This document shows, piece by piece, positions 8,311 through 15,477 of a DNA stretch of 44,772 nt; position 1 is the stretch's first letter, and every line of letters begins with the position of its first letter. Where the stretch lies: NCBI RefSeq assembly GCF_018070325.1, contig NZ_JAGPXY010000055.1:1-44772 (forward strand), written 5' to 3'. The position numbers and the translations under genes were made by a program. The notes below the pieces were generated by a model. It searched no databases. It was given only the letters and a program-made list of their open reading frames with translations, and was not told the DNA's origin. The stretch comes from Micromonospora sp. H61 (lineage in GTDB: Bacteria > Actinomycetota > Actinomycetes > Mycobacteriales > Micromonosporaceae).

Positions 8311-8787
8311 CTACCGCCGGCGGTCGGTCGGATCGTCCTCGACGAAGTCCCGGACCGCGGCGCGGATGCTCTCGCCGTACGGGTCGTCCGGTAGCCGTAC
8401 CAGGTGTTCGCGGGCGCGGGCGAGGTGTTCCCGGGCCGGGCCGACGTTGCCCAGGCGCCGGTGACAGTCGGCCAGGTTGAGGTACAGCGACGGCAGGAAC
8501 GCCTGGACCTGGAGCGAGGACAGATACCGCCGGGCGCGTTCGTCGGTCAGATCGGACACGGCAGCCAGGGCACGTTCGTCCCAGGCCAGCTCCGCCTCGG
8601 TGGTGTCCTGCAGGTCGGCGAGGTAGTGCGCCAGGGTGCAGCGGTGCAGGGCGTCACCGGTGGGCCCGAGTTCGTCCCACAACGCGGTGAGCAGCTCACG
8701 GGCTCGGGCAGGTGCGCCGCTCTGGCCGAGCTGCACGGCCTCGATGATGCGGGTCATGGTCGGGTCGGCGGTCGCGTGGTCGGTCAT
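8311..8787 (-). CDS. TPR-like helical protein
   Basis: A 158-residue soluble helical protein. Two or three degenerate tetratricopeptide units are visible, with the best in the C-terminal half: SLYLNLADCHRRLGNVGPA followed by a second helix rich in Ala, Arg and Leu. The family appears in actinobacteria as a stand-alone short TPR protein of unknown function. ATG at 8787. It is convergent with the AraC gene, the stops being 20 bases apart. No partner protein is evident. Confidence 0.75.
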   Translation of the reverse strand: MTDHATADPTMTRIIEAVQLGQSGAPARARELLTALWDELGPTGDALHRCTLAHYLADLQDTTEAELAWDERALAAVSDLTDERARRYLSSLQVQAFLPSLYLNLADCHRRLGNVGPAREHLARAREHLVRLPDDPYGESIRAAVRDFVEDDPTDRRR

Positions 8788-8900
8788 GTCGCCGATGGTC
8801 GGGCCTCAACCCGGTCGAGGGTCAAATCCGGATGGGGTCTGAAAAACTAGATAGCTCTGTTCAGATCTTGCACTCCACTGTCGAATTTGCCTAGGCCGCC

Positions 8901-9271
8901 ATGGTCCGGATTCGGGTCGAGAAAATCTACGAGGCGATCCTGCCTCGCTGTTGATCTCGTACGCGTTCGCGGCCGGCGGCCTGCTCGTCACGACGTACCT
9001 GCGCGATTTCCCCGACTTCCAGTGGATCCAGCTCTTCATGCTGCCGATGTACCTGTTCGCGACGACGTTCTATCCCCTGTCGGTCTACCCGGAGGCGGTG
9101 CGGCCCCTGATCCAGGTGCTGCCGCTCTACCACAGCATCGAGCTGGTCAGGGAACCCGCGTTGGGCCGCCTCGGCTGGGACCTGCTGATCCCGGTGGTCT
9201 ACCTCCTCGCGTTCGGCTCGATCGCGATGCACGTCGCGACCCGTCGGATGACCCGGACGATGCTGCGTTGA
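8901..9271 (+). pseudogene. ABC-2 permease remnant with internal deletion
   Basis: Two pieces of an ABC-2/NodJ-type permease are present in different frames. From the ATG at 8901 about seventeen codons read MVRIRVEKIYEAIL, which in intact permeases precedes the ATPL loop before the middle membrane segments. That frame stops at 8954. From about 8945 another frame gives LLISYAFAAGG and continues for roughly 107 residues to 9271, containing four hydrophobic segments and the FYPLSVYP motif typical of the C-terminal half. The central portion, perhaps 70 residues, and most of the N-terminus are absent. No ATP-binding gene is adjacent. A short protein from a TTG at 8951 is conceivable but has no ribosome site. 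Confidence 0.75.
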
Positions 9272-9287
9272 TCGGCTCGCGAGCGCG

Positions 9288-10151
9288 TCAGCGCTGGGCG
9301 ACGATGGCCTCGAGCACCGAGCGGACGGATGTCGGGCGGTGGCCGATGACTGTCTCCAGCGTCGGATCGGTCACGGCGAACTCCTTTCCTCGCGCCGCGC
9401 GGTACATGCCGAGAGTGAAGTCGGCCGCCGCCGCGGGCATGCCTCGCTCGATGGCGGTCGCCCGCCACTGGTCGTCCTCCGCGACGACCCGTTCGACGGC
9501 GCGGCCCGTGATGTCGCTGAGGATGGCGGCCACCGCTTCGAGGTCGAGCATTTCCGAGGCGGTCAGCGGTGCCGTGACCCCGTCGAGTACGCCGTCCTCG
9601 GTGAGGGCGACGGCTGCGGCCTCGGCCAGGTCGGCGTGCGCGGTCCAGGACACCGGGCCGTCCGCCGGCGCCACGAGCAGCCCGGTCTCCAGCGCCGTGC
9701 CGATGGAGAAGCTGAGCGTGCTCGCGTAGAACCCGTTGCGCAGGGCGGTGAAGGGAACCCCCAGTCCAGCCAGGTGCTCCTCGGTGGCGGCATGCGCGGG
9801 CTGGGCGGCGAAGAGTGAATCCCGGGAGGCGGCCTGGTGGCTGGTGTAGAGGATCCGGTTGGCTCCCGCGGCGCGAGCGGCGTCGATGGCGGCGCGGTTC
9901 GCGACGATCGCGCCGGGGCCGCGGATGGCGGCGGAGACGATGAGGACCTTGTCGGCACCCTCGAAGGCGTGCCCCAGCGTGGCCGGATCGGTGAAGTCCG
10001 CGGCCCGCACCCGCACACCCCGCTCGGCGTGGCCGGCGGCCCTGTCGACGTCGCGCACGCTCACGCCCACGGCGTCGGACGGTAGCCGGTCGAGCAGCCG
10101 GTCGACGATCTGGGACCCGAGGTTTCCAGTGGCACCGGTGACGACGATCAT
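9288..10151 (-). CDS. NmrA/QOR2-type NAD(P)-binding reductase
   Basis: A 287-residue atypical SDR. It starts with MIVVTGATGNLGSQ, giving the NADP-binding GxxGxxG, and has the NmrA/QOR2 pattern DKVLIVSAA followed by NRAAIDAARAAG and YTSHQAA. The C-terminal portion has the ALRNGFY segment conserved in quinone reductase 2-like proteins. No Tyr-x-x-x-Lys catalytic pair is evident, as expected for this branch. I chose the ATG at 10151, eight bases after GGGAG; a GTG at 10160 is in frame but too close to that site. It is divergent from the TetR gene at 10238, and likely repressed by it. The probable role is reduction of quinones or other electrophiles, or sensing of redox cofactor state. Confidence 0.85.
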   Translation of the reverse strand: MIVVTGATGNLGSQIVDRLLDRLPSDAVGVSVRDVDRAAGHAERGVRVRAADFTDPATLGHAFEGADKVLIVSAAIRGPGAIVANRAAIDAARAAGANRILYTSHQAASRDSLFAAQPAHAATEEHLAGLGVPFTALRNGFYASTLSFSIGTALETGLLVAPADGPVSWTAHADLAEAAAVALTEDGVLDGVTAPLTASEMLDLEAVAAILSDITGRAVERVVAEDDQWRATAIERGMPAAAADFTLGMYRAARGKEFAVTDPTLETVIGHRPTSVRSVLEAIVAQR

Positions 10152-10210
10152 GCTGAACACTCCCTTGTTATCGGCGTTACGCCGCTGACGTTAGCACTGA
10201 TATTTCGTCG

Positions 10211-10228
10211 TTAACAAGGCGCTGTTAG
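10211..10228. promoter_or_regulatory. Inverted repeat, probable TetR operator
   Basis: TTAACA-N6-TGTTAG, nearly a perfect 6-6-6 inverted repeat, ends ten bases before the tetR ATG and lies in the 86-base divergent gap shared with the NmrA-type reductase. Position is typical of TetR autoregulation. Confidence 0.5.
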
Positions 10229-10237
10229 CATCGGTTC

Positions 10238-10951
10238 ATGGTGACGACGCAGGACACCCGCGACGACGTCCGCGCGGGCATCGTCGCGGCAGCGACCCAA
10301 CTGCTGCGCGAGAAGGGGGCGAACGCGGTGACGACGCGCGCCGTCGCCCAGGCCGCTGGCGTGCAGGCACCGACCATCTATCGCCTGTTCGGCGACAAGG
10401 ACGGCCTCATCGACGCCGTCGCCGAGCACGTCATGACCACCTACGTCAGCGGCAAATCGGTCACAGCGGACGGCGCGACGGGCGACCCCGTCGCGGACCT
10501 GCGCGCCGGATGGCGCGCGCACGTGGAGTTCGGCCTGACAAACCCCGAGCTGTACGCGCTGATCGCCACCCGGGGGAGCGGTGCGCCCTCGCCGGCCACG
10601 ATCGCCGGCCTCGACGTGCTACGTCGCCGCGTCCGACGACTCGCCGCAGCCGGCCTCCTCCGGGTCGACGAGGAGCGCGCACTAATGATGATCCACTCTG
10701 CGGGCAACGGAACCATCCTCACGCTGCTGGGAATGCCCGCCGACCAGCGCGACCTCGACCTGAGTGAGGCCATGCTCGATGCCGTGCTCACCAGCATCCT
10801 GGCGACAACTCCGGTAACACCCGACACCACCACGAACGCGGTCGCCGTGACCTTCGCGACGGTGCTGCCCGACCTCCCGGGGCTCACCGACGCCGAACGC
10901 GCGCTGATGGCCGAGTGGCTCCACCGGTCGCTGACCCACCCGACGCCGTAA
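10238..10951 (+). CDS. TetR-family transcriptional regulator
   Basis: A 237-residue TetR repressor. The DNA-binding domain runs from about residue 8 to 60, with AAATQLLREKGANAVTTRAV and a recognition helix region in APTIYRLFGDKDGLID. The C-terminal part is a long helical domain of the TetR_C type seen in actinobacteria, with LTNPELYALIATRG near residue 100. It is divergent from the NmrA-type reductase, and the two make a common regulator/oxidoreductase pair. The leader and rox gene follow on the same strand after 86 bases, but rox has its own promoter, so I do not place rox in this unit. Confidence 0.9.
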   Translation: MVTTQDTRDDVRAGIVAAATQLLREKGANAVTTRAVAQAAGVQAPTIYRLFGDKDGLIDAVAEHVMTTYVSGKSVTADGATGDPVADLRAGWRAHVEFGLTNPELYALIATRGSGAPSPATIAGLDVLRRRVRRLAAAGLLRVDEERALMMIHSAGNGTILTLLGMPADQRDLDLSEAMLDAVLTSILATTPVTPDTTTNAVAVTFATVLPDLPGLTDAERALMAEWLHRSLTHPTP

Positions 10952-10955
10952 TCAA

Positions 10956-10984
10956 TTGGCGAGGAAACAACTCGACGGGATAAC
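10956..10984 (+). promoter_or_regulatory. Sigma-A-like promoter for the rox leader
   Basis: TTGGCG at 10956-10961 and GATAAC at 10979-10984 are separated by exactly 17 bases. Transcription from about 10991 would give a leader of about 160 bases before the rox ATG. Confidence 0.5.
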
Positions 10985-11037
10985 ACTGGGGAGATAGCTT
11001 GCAGTTGACCGCGACACCGCCCGAGGAGGTGAGACCC

Positions 11038-11097
11038 ATGAACGTTGTAGCGATGTGGGTGCTCCCCCTTGCCGTCACGGTCGGGCGATTGACGTAG
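11038..11097 (+). CDS. Putative 19-residue leader peptide upstream of rox
   Basis: An ATG at 11038 begins a short frame of nineteen codons, MNVVAMWVLPLAVTVGRLT, ending at TAG. It is preceded by GAGGAGGTGA at 11023-11032, the strongest Shine-Dalgarno in this region and better than that of rox itself. The stop codon overlaps the first arm of the hairpin at 11096-11147. Strong initiation, tiny product and a following structure that embeds the rox ribosome site are the signature of a leader that senses ribosome progress. No homologue is recalled, and conservation has not been tested. Confidence 0.6.
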   Translation: MNVVAMWVLPLAVTVGRLT

Positions 11098-11147
11098 GTG
11101 TCGCCGGGAGCGCCCTGCCAACACGGCACTCCCGGAAGGCAACACCT
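11096..11147 (+). promoter_or_regulatory. Large leader hairpin occluding the rox ribosome site
   Basis: Outer arms AGGTGT (11096-11101) and ACACCT (11142-11147) enclose an inner stem CCGGGAG (11104-11110) with CTCCCGG (11129-11135), continued past a five-base bulge by TGCC with GGCA around a five-base loop. The rox ribosome site GGAAGG (11134-11139) begins in the inner stem and then falls in the internal loop. The first outer arm overlaps the leader stop codon. Translational or transcriptional attenuation fits; there is no T-run after the stem. Confidence 0.6.
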
Positions 11148-11149
11148 CT

Positions 11150-12628
11150 ATGCACCCTCAGCAATTCACCGCCGACCCGCCGTCGACCGATCGCGTGCCC
11201 CGCACGTACGACGTGATCATTGCCGGATGCGGGCCGACCGGCGCGATGCTCGCCGCCGAACTGCGGCTGCACGACGTACGGGTCCTCATCGTGGAGCAGG
11301 AAACCGAGCCGGCATCGGCCGTCCGCATCGTCGGCCTGCACATCCGCAGCCTGGAGCTGATGGCGATGCGCGGGCTGCTGGACCGCATCCTCCCGCACGG
11401 GCGGAAGCGTCCGGCCAGCGCCTACTTCGCCGCCATCCCCAAGCCCGCGCCCACGGGCCTGGATTCCCGGTACGCCTATCTGTTGGGTATCCCGCAGCCG
11501 GTCATCGAACGTCTGCTCGAAGAGCACGCCATCGAACTGGGCGCGCAGGTCCGGCGCGGTCGGGCGGTCGCCCGTTTCGAGCAGGACGACAAGGGTGTGA
11601 CAGTCGAGCTGGCCGACGGGGAACAGCTGCGCTCGCGCTACCTCGTCGGCTGCGACGGCGGACGCAGCACGGTGCGCAAACTGCTCGGCGTCGGCTTCCC
11701 CGGCGAGCCGGCACGGACCGAGAGCCTGATGGGCGAGATGGAAGTGGGCGTCCCGCAGGAGGAGATCGCCGCCAAGGTGGCCGCGATCCGCGAAACCCAT
11801 CAGCGGTTCTGGCTGCGGCCCGCGGGCGGGGGGGTCTACAGCGTCCTGGTCCCCGCCGCCGGGGTCAGCGACCGCGCCGAACCGCCCACCCTCGACGACT
11901 TCACACACCAGTTGCGCGCCATCGCCGGGACCGACTTCGGCGTGCACTCCCCGCGCTGGTTGTCCCGCTTCGGCGATGCCACCCGGCTGGCCGACAGGTA
12001 TCGGGTCGGGCGGGTGCTGCTGGCCGGCGACGCGGCGCACATCCATCCGCCCATCGGCGGGCAGGGCCTCAACCTGGGCGTCCAGGACGCATTCAACCTC
12101 GGCTGGAAACTGGCCGCGCGGATCCGCGGCTGGGCGCCGGAGGCACTGCTGGACACCTACCAGGCCGAACGCCGTCCGGTCGCCGAGGCGGTGCTGGACA
12201 ACACCCGAGCCCAGACGGAGCTGCTGTCCACCGAACCGGGCGCACAGGCGGTGCGCAGGTTGTTCACCGAGTTGATGGACTTCGACGAGGTGAACCTCCA
12301 CCTGCTGGAGAAGATCACCGCGATCGGTATCCGCTACGACTTCGGCGCCGGCCCCGACCTGCTCGGTCGCCGTCTGCCCGACATGGACATCAAACAGGGC
12401 CACCTCTACGGTCTGCTGCACCGCGGCCGCGGTGTGCTGCTGGACCGCACCGAACGCCTCACCGTTGGCGGCTGGTCAGACCGGGTCGATCACCTCGCGG
12501 AGTCGACTGCGGCACTGGAGGTTCCATGCCTCCTGCTCCGCCCCGACGGCCACGTGGCGTGGATCGGCGACGACCAGCAGGACCTGGACTACCACCTCGC
12601 CCGCTGGTTCGGCAAGCCCGCCCACTGA
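11150..12628 (+). CDS. rox: Rifampicin monooxygenase (FAD, class A)
   Basis: A 492-residue FAD- and NADPH-dependent aromatic hydroxylase. FAD-binding motifs are clear: GCGPTG at about 26-31, CDGGRSTVRKLLG in the middle, and GDAAHIHPPIGGQGLNLG later. Over most of its length it resembles my recollection of Streptomyces Rox, including GIPQPVIERLL, LVGCDGGRSTVRKLLGVGF, DFGVHSPRWLSRFGDATR, DNTRAQTELLSTEPG and RPDGHVAWIGDDQQDL. Rox hydroxylates the naphthyl ring of rifamycins and linearises the macrocycle, causing resistance. Compared with the Streptomyces enzyme this one has an N-terminal extension of about 20 residues before TYDVIIAG. Rifamycin specificity is inferred from similarity, not shown. 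The 5' region holds a leader peptide and a hairpin. Confidence 0.88.
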   Translation: MHPQQFTADPPSTDRVPRTYDVIIAGCGPTGAMLAAELRLHDVRVLIVEQETEPASAVRIVGLHIRSLELMAMRGLLDRILPHGRKRPASAYFAAIPKPAPTGLDSRYAYLLGIPQPVIERLLEEHAIELGAQVRRGRAVARFEQDDKGVTVELADGEQLRSRYLVGCDGGRSTVRKLLGVGFPGEPARTESLMGEMEVGVPQEEIAAKVAAIRETHQRFWLRPAGGGVYSVLVPAAGVSDRAEPPTLDDFTHQLRAIAGTDFGVHSPRWLSRFGDATRLADRYRVGRVLLAGDAAHIHPPIGGQGLNLGVQDAFNLGWKLAARIRGWAPEALLDTYQAERRPVAEAVLDNTRAQTELLSTEPGAQAVRRLFTELMDFDEVNLHLLEKITAIGIRYDFGAGPDLLGRRLPDMDIKQGHLYGLLHRGRGVLLDRTERLTVGGWSDRVDHLAESTAALEVPCLLLRPDGHVAWIGDDQQDLDYHLARWFGKPAH

Positions 12629-12690
12629 TCTCAGGCCAGCGGCCTCGACATCGAGGTTGAGGAGTGCGGCCCAGACCAACCAGCGGCGGA

Positions 12691-12717
12691 CGGGCTCGGG
12701 GCGTCGCCCCGAGCCCG
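12691..12717. terminator. Bidirectional terminator-like hairpin
   Basis: Perfect 12-bp stem, CGGGCTCGGGGC with GCCCCGAGCCCG, around a three-base loop. It lies between the convergent ends of rox and the PNPOx-like gene. No T-run, as is common in high-GC actinobacteria. Confidence 0.7.
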
Positions 12718-12722
12718 GTCAC

Positions 12723-13250
12723 TCAGGTGCGGTTGAACCGCCAACGGGTCGCGGTCAACCCGTCCGGGCCGTAGCCGAAAGCCCGGACGGGGGAGACCTC
12801 GTAGAAGGCATACTCGGGCGATCCCGGCAGACTCTCGTCATGGACTCGTCCGTCCCTGATGGCGAACGTCCAGCCGTACTTCGTTGCGAAGGCGGCGGCC
12901 ACCCGGCGCAGCGCGGTGCCGCCCGACACCTGGTGAGCGTCACCGCTCACCACCAGGTCGAGGTCCTCGCTGCTCACTGTGATGACAGCACGGGGGTTGC
13001 GGGCCAGGTTTCGGCTCTTGCGGGAGCTCGGGCGGCTCGCAAAGCGCGGCACCCCATCCACGAGCACCACCATCACCGGCGCGGCATGTGGACGGCCGTC
13101 CTGCCCCACAGTGGACAGCCAACACTTGTGCGCCGACTCCAGACAGGCCAACGCCTGGCGCCAGGGCTTGAGTGTCGCCACATCGGTGTTGAAGGGTGTT
13201 GCGTCTTCCTGGCGGAAGAGGAGCTCAGCGACCGGCGCGTCGACTGTCAC
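12723..13250 (-). CDS. Pyridoxamine 5'-phosphate oxidase-like flavin protein
   Basis: A 175-residue split-barrel protein of the PNPOx-like superfamily. KCWLSTVGQDGRPHAAPV gives the first strands of the FMN/F420-binding barrel, and SSRKSRNLARNPRAVITV is the usual middle segment with basic residues that contact the phosphate. The C-terminus has the FGYGPDGLTATRWRF closing strand. Members bind FMN, F420 or haem; the cofactor here cannot be fixed. GTG at 13250 sits six bases after AGGA and overlaps the stop of the DUF899 gene as GTGA, so it is translationally coupled to it. Both genes are divergent from HxlR. Confidence 0.85.
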   Translation of the reverse strand: MTVDAPVAELLFRQEDATPFNTDVATLKPWRQALACLESAHKCWLSTVGQDGRPHAAPVMVVLVDGVPRFASRPSSRKSRNLARNPRAVITVSSEDLDLVVSGDAHQVSGGTALRRVAAAFATKYGWTFAIRDGRVHDESLPGSPEYAFYEVSPVRAFGYGPDGLTATRWRFNRT

Positions 13251-13915
13251 GACGGATCCTTTGTCGTGTCGTACTCGTCGTGCAGCCGCCACCACTGGTA
13301 GGGCTGGGTCTGCGGCCAGCCTTCCGGCGAGTCCTCCCAGGTCTCCTGTCGGCCGTATGGCGTCAGGTCGAGGAAGGTCCAGTTACTGCCGAGCCGTTCC
13401 ACGCCCCGGGCGGTGGTGGTGTAGGTGCGGAAGATCCGGTCGTCCGCGCGGAGGAAGACGTTCAGCGCGAATCCGTCGCCGGTTCCCATGTCGGCGTTGA
13501 AGCTGTTGTTCAGCGACGAGTACCAGGGCAGGGTCCAACCCATTCGCCTCCGCAGCGCCAGCAGGTCGTCCAGTGGGCCATGGGACGTCAACGCCAGGGT
13601 GACGTCGCGGGCGTTGAGGTGGGCCAGGTGTCCGACGTTGTCGGTGAACATCGAGCAGCCGGAGCACACAGCGTCGACGCCGTGCCACATGAAGGTGTAC
13701 ACGATGAGCTGGCGGCGGCCTTGGAACAAGTCGCTCAGACTGGCAGGCCCGGACGGGCCGTCGAACACGTAGTCCTGCTCGACCGGCGTCATCGGCAGCC
13801 GGCGACGCGCCGCGGCCACTGCGTCGAGCTGGCGGGTGAGTGCCTTTTCGTGGACGCGCACGGTGTTCACTGCGTCTTGCCAGTCCCCGGTCGGGACGAT
13901 CGGCGGATGGTTCAT
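13247..13915 (-). CDS. DUF899 thioredoxin-like protein
   Basis: A 222-residue protein of the DUF899 family, which has a thioredoxin fold. Visible are LIVYTFMWHGVDAVCSGCSMFTDNVGHLAHLN (split here only for reading), where a C-x-x-C pair (CSGC) sits at the position of the thioredoxin active site, then GWTLPWYSSLNNSFN and the FLDLTPYGRQE tail conserved in the family. Family function is unestablished; a thiol or redox role is inferred. It is the first gene of a minus-strand pair with the PNPOx-like gene, which starts inside its last codons. The twin palindromes upstream suggest control by the divergent HxlR regulator. Confidence 0.85.
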   Translation of the reverse strand: MNHPPIVPTGDWQDAVNTVRVHEKALTRQLDAVAAARRRLPMTPVEQDYVFDGPSGPASLSDLFQGRRQLIVYTFMWHGVDAVCSGCSMFTDNVGHLAHLNARDVTLALTSHGPLDDLLALRRRMGWTLPWYSSLNNSFNADMGTGDGFALNVFLRADDRIFRTYTTTARGVERLGSNWTFLDLTPYGRQETWEDSPEGWPQTQPYQWWRLHDEYDTTKDPS

Positions 13916-13966
13916 GCGGGCCTCTTTCGGCTTCCAGACGCGTGTGGAGGGGGCATAGACAACTCC

Positions 13967-13981
13967 GTTCCTTAAAGAGAC
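13967..13981. promoter_or_regulatory. HxlR operator, weaker copy
   Basis: GTTCCTTAAAGAGAC, an imperfect version of the 15-bp palindrome at 14008-14022. Its centre is 41 bases, about four helical turns, from the perfect copy. It sits on the DUF899 side of the gap. Confidence 0.55.
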
Positions 13982-14007
13982 GGGCTGGTGTGACGCTAAC
14001 AGAGTCA

Positions 14008-14022
14008 GTTCCTTGAAGGAAC
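14008..14022. promoter_or_regulatory. HxlR operator, perfect copy
   Basis: GTTCCTTGAAGGAAC is a perfect 7-1-7 palindrome, 21 bases before the hxlR-type ATG, in the gap shared with the DUF899 gene. Confidence 0.7.
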
Positions 14023-14043
14023 CATCTTGCGTATCGTGGCGTC

Positions 14044-14505
14044 ATGCAGCGAACGCAGTTCGGCGCCATGGCATGCTCGATCGCCCGCACCCTCGACGTC
14101 ATCGGTGAGCCGTGGTCTCCGCTGATCTTGCGGGACGTCTACGGCGGCACGCACCGCTTCGAACAACTCCAGCGCGGACTCGGCATGTCCCGCAAGGTGC
14201 TCGCCGAGCGGCTGAACTGGCTGGTCGAACAGGGCGTCCTGGCCCGGCGTGAGTATTCCGCCCGACCGGTCCGGCACGAATACCTGCTCACCGACAAGGG
14301 GCAGGAGCTATGTGATCTGCTGCTTGTCATGGTGCGGTGGGGTGACCGGTGGACGGCGGGCGAGACCGGCCCGCCGGTGCTCTACCGCCACCACGCCTGC
14401 GGCAAGATCAGTCACGTGGAACTACGGTGCTCGGAGTGCGAACAGCCCATGCGGGCTACGGACATCGATCTGTTGCCCGGGCCCGGAGCCGACCCAAGAT
14501 CTTGA
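14044..14505 (+). CDS. HxlR-family regulator
   Basis: A 153-residue winged-helix regulator. The HxlR signature is present: IGEPWSPLILRDVYGGTHRF, then LGMSRKVLAERLNWLVEQGVL and an EYLLTDKG wing. A C-terminal extension carries HHACGKISHVELRCSECEQPM, in which one cysteine and two histidines precede a C-x-x-C pair; this could bind a metal or serve as a thiol switch, and it is longer than in minimal HxlR proteins. The conserved N-terminal cysteine of redox HxlR members (MACSIART) is also present. It is divergent from the DUF899/PNPOx-like pair, the likely targets. Confidence 0.9.
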   Translation: MQRTQFGAMACSIARTLDVIGEPWSPLILRDVYGGTHRFEQLQRGLGMSRKVLAERLNWLVEQGVLARREYSARPVRHEYLLTDKGQELCDLLLVMVRWGDRWTAGETGPPVLYRHHACGKISHVELRCSECEQPMRATDIDLLPGPGADPRS

Positions 14506-14661
14506 CCACCGGATCGGTCAACACCACCGTGATCCGCATGCGGAGCGCGTCCCATCGACGGCGGCCACCAGCCAGCCCACTCCGAGCAGCCGCGCCGGGC
14601 GGAGGTCGACTCGGGCGTCGATGAACTCGACCGTGGCCACAATCCCGCTCGCCCCAAACCG

Positions 14662-14677
14662 ATCAAGCCGGTTTGAT
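14662..14677. promoter_or_regulatory. ArsR-type operator
   Basis: ATCAA-N6-TTGAT, a perfect inverted repeat of the spacing used by ArsR/SmtB repressors, lies fourteen bases before the start of the ArsR-arsenate reductase fusion gene. Autoregulation is likely. Confidence 0.65.
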
Positions 14678-14691
14678 GTATCTTCGTGGTC

Positions 14692-15477
14692 ATGGTGCCA
14701 CCGAGTCACACTGCGCCGCCGAGCCACACTGCGCCGCCGTTCGTCCGGCTGGCCGCACACCCGCTGCGCTGGCAACTGCTGACCGCACTCGCCCGCAGTG
14801 ACCTGCGGGTCCGCGAACTGGTCAGCCTCGTGGCCCAGCCGCAGAATCTTGTCTCCTACCACCTACGGCTGCTGCGCGACGGCGGCCTGGTCACCGCTAC
14901 CCGCAGCAGTTTCGACGGTCGCGACAGCTACTACCACCTCGACCTCGACAGCTGCACCCACGCGCTGGCAGGCACCGGCGCCGCTCTGCACCCCGCCCTG
15001 CAGTTGGGCAGCACTCCACCGGCCCCGCCGGTCCACCCGCCGCGGACCGTGCTGTTCGTGTGCACGGGCAACAGCGCACGTTCCCCCATCGCCGAAGCCC
15101 AGCTCCGACGTCGCACCGCCAGCGACGTACAGGTGACCAGCGCAGGAACCCGCCCCCGACCGCAGCTACACCCCCATGCCGTGCGGGCTCTGCGCGACCA
15201 CTTCGGCGTCGACGTCGCGCGCAGGCACCCTCGGCACCTCGACACACTCGCCGGCCGCCGCTTCGACTACGTGATCACCCTGTGCGACAAGGCCCGAGAA
15301 GTCTGCCCCGACTTCGGTAACCCGGCCGGCCAGCTGCACTGGAGCATCCCCGACCCCGCCGCAGCCGGCGCCCGGGACGACTACCCCGCCTTCCTGCAGG
15401 TTGCTGCCGACATCGACACCCGCGTGCGGCATCTGCTGCCCGTCCTTGCCACCGATCCTCAGGAGACCAAACCGTGA
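14692..15477 (+). CDS. ArsR regulator fused to LMW-PTP-type arsenate reductase
   Basis: A 261-residue two-domain protein. Residues about 17-95 are an ArsR-type winged helix (HPLRWQLLTALARSDLRVRELV, then NLVSYHLRLLRDGGLV). From about residue 118 the chain becomes a low-molecular-weight phosphatase/arsenate reductase: VLFVCTGNSARSPIAEA contains the C-x5-R loop with the catalytic Cys at about 124, and WSIPDPAA supplies the acid loop Asp-Pro. LCDKAREVCPDF contains two further cysteines in the region where thiol-linked ArsC keeps its resolving cysteines. The N-terminus repeats PPSHTA twice. ATG at 14692 is preferred; GTG at 14686 is possible. The VOC gene overlaps by GTGA. The fusion would couple arsenical-responsive repression with reduction of arsenate. 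Confidence 0.88.
   Translation: MVPPSHTAPPSHTAPPFVRLAAHPLRWQLLTALARSDLRVRELVSLVAQPQNLVSYHLRLLRDGGLVTATRSSFDGRDSYYHLDLDSCTHALAGTGAALHPALQLGSTPPAPPVHPPRTVLFVCTGNSARSPIAEAQLRRRTASDVQVTSAGTRPRPQLHPHAVRALRDHFGVDVARRHPRHLDTLAGRRFDYVITLCDKAREVCPDFGNPAGQLHWSIPDPAAAGARDDYPAFLQVAADIDTRVRHLLPVLATDPQETKP

Noticed and set aside
8951..9271. Independent short membrane protein from the TTG at 8951
   Set aside because: No ribosome site; sequence equals the C-terminal half of an ABC-2 permease and an upstream fragment of the same gene precedes it.
11063..11082. Partial match to the rifamycin-associated element (CCTTGCCG) inside the rox leader ORF
   Set aside because: Only eight consecutive bases agree with the half-site I remember, the other arm does not match, and the position is downstream of the likely promoter.
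14528..14543. CCGCATGCGG palindrome between hxlR and arsR-arsC
   Set aside because: Ten bases of GC-rich palindrome are expected by chance in this composition, and it is not placed at a promoter.
14698..14736. Tandem 21-base repeat coding PPSHTA at the start of the arsR-arsC fusion
   Set aside because: Two copies only, in a low-complexity linker; probably slippage with no function.
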